This document shows positions 63,534-64,000 of a stretch of 64,000 bases of DNA, one piece after another. Location: the NCBI RefSeq assembly GCF_002742635.1, contig NZ_PEGF01000001.1, positions 930,001-994,000 on the forward strand, read 5' to 3'. Position numbers and translations under genes: made by a program. The stretch comes from Caulobacter sp. X. Its GTDB lineage: Bacteria > Pseudomonadota > Alphaproteobacteria > Caulobacterales > Caulobacteraceae. Under the pieces are notes generated by a model. The model saw only the letters and a list, made by a program, of their open reading frames with translations. It was not told the DNA's origin and did not search any database. Positions within the stretch are counted from its first letter, which is position 1; each line of letters opens with the position of its first letter.

Positions 63534-64000
63534 GCCTCCGCCTCGATCGCCTCGACCATCTTCAGCAGCCGCTCCATGGCGTAGTCGCGCACGCCATCCT
63601 CGCGCAGGTGCATGACGAGGTCGCGGAGGTAGTCGATGTTCGGACCCGACAAGCCCGTCGCGCCGGCGATCAACTGGGCTTGTTGATCCAGGGTCAGAGC
63701 GCCAGCCCACTGGCTGTGCTTCATGTCGGACAGGAAAACCAGCGCCGACGCCTTGCCGTTTCCGTCGATCTTCACGTCGCGCCAGGTTTCGAAATAGGTC
63801 TCGGTCGGCTGCTCGCGCTCGCGCAGATAGGCGTAGACGCCCTCCCACTCGGACGCCGCCACCCGATAGGCCATGCCGCGCACCGCCCCGCCGGGCGCCA
63901 GGCCCAGCACCAAGCCCGGCCGCTCGTAGGTGCCGCGATGGTGGACCGAATAGATGCAGAAGGCGCGTCTCCGACCGTGGAGCACGGCGGTTCTTCGGTC
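63530..64000 (-). CDS. ChaC-type gamma-glutamylcyclotransferase, 5' end beyond window
   Basis: The C-terminal 156 codons of a protein whose start lies right of the window; the frame stays open to base 64000 (reads D-R-R-T-A-V-L-H-G-R-R-R-A-F-C-I-Y-S-V-H-H-R-G-T). That segment, with the later G-G-A-V-R-G-M-A-Y-R-V and the catalytic-type E in L-R-E-R-E, matches ChaC, which cleaves glutathione to 5-oxoproline and Cys-Gly. The N-terminal Y-G-S-L substrate loop is missing because of the edge. Confidence 0.9.
   Translation of the reverse strand, partial: DRRTAVLHGRRRAFCIYSVHHRGTYERPGLVLGLAPGGAVRGMAYRVAASEWEGVYAYLREREQPTETYFETWRDVKIDGNGKASALVFLSDMKHSQWAGALTLDQQAQLIAGATGLSGPNIDYLRDLVMHLREDGVRDYAMERLLKMVEAIEAEA

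Overview
The window is GC-rich alphaproteobacterial chromosome and very probably comes from a Caulobacter. The best marker is mipZ (8913-9749), the ParA-like ATPase that places the division plane in Caulobacter and relatives. Its product follows the Caulobacter crescentus protein along its length as I remember that sequence, with some substitutions, so a Caulobacter species other than C. crescentus is likely. Many TTG and GTG starts, dense 1-4 base gene overlaps, two leucine tRNAs with encoded CCA, and TonB-dependent iron uptake all fit. I see no prophage, insertion sequence, integron or CRISPR array. This is core chromosome with a few less familiar genes.

Layout. 1-2372: start of a HIT hydrolase, a DUF4287/DUF5655 protein, an ECF sigma factor with a membrane partner, and a pyridoxamine-oxidase-like stress protein. 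2394-5359: a FemAB/GNAT-like protein, a glycerophosphodiesterase and RidA in one leftward operon, then a phasin. 5672-12404: D,D-carboxypeptidase with SPOR domain, aminotransferase, J-domain membrane protein, mipZ, panC, DUF1489, DJ-1/PfpI protein. 12450-22641: leucine degradation (biotin subunit, DUF3667 protein, hydratase, carboxyltransferase, and isovaleryl-CoA dehydrogenase further right), interrupted by a cNMP-binding patatin, a methyltransferase and a small transcript with an extreme Shine-Dalgarno sequence. 22727-30014: GH24 lysozyme-like protein, MgtE, tRNA-Leu(GAG), a FliN-like protein, lipB, a palindromic repeat, two DUF805 proteins, pccA.

30169-40698: a very large secreted LamG protein with a GlcG/HbpS partner, a cell-wall amidase, a PfpI protein, msrB, a small hydrolase, a second LamG protein, tRNA-Leu(CAA), a P1 peptidase with a MarR regulator, and DUF3297. 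40802-44467: EF-hand and DUF4198 proteins divergent from a TonB-dependent receptor, with Fur-like boxes between them. 44574-52960: YqaA, DsbB and Coq7 in one operon, M1 peptidase, VanZ, HNH nuclease, AlkA-like glycosylase, a GreA/GreB-family factor, TetR and GluQ. 52965-64000: GNAT and TlpA divergent from argH-lptM-like-lysA, a chemoreceptor, hpt with a zinc-ribbon protein, and ftsE-ftsX-ydcF-plsC, ending in a partial ChaC.

How the genes work together. Isovaleryl-CoA dehydrogenase, both methylcrotonyl-CoA carboxylase subunits and methylglutaconyl-CoA hydratase cover the middle of leucine catabolism, and PccA handles propionyl-CoA. MipZ, FtsEX, the SPOR-domain carboxypeptidase and the wall hydrolases serve growth and division. 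The Fur-like sites tie the receptor to the DUF4198/EF-hand genes. The least explained items are the small transcript at 21301-21476, the tandem palindromes at 11498-11696, the LamG/GlcG pair at 30169-34439 and three very small predicted membrane proteins.
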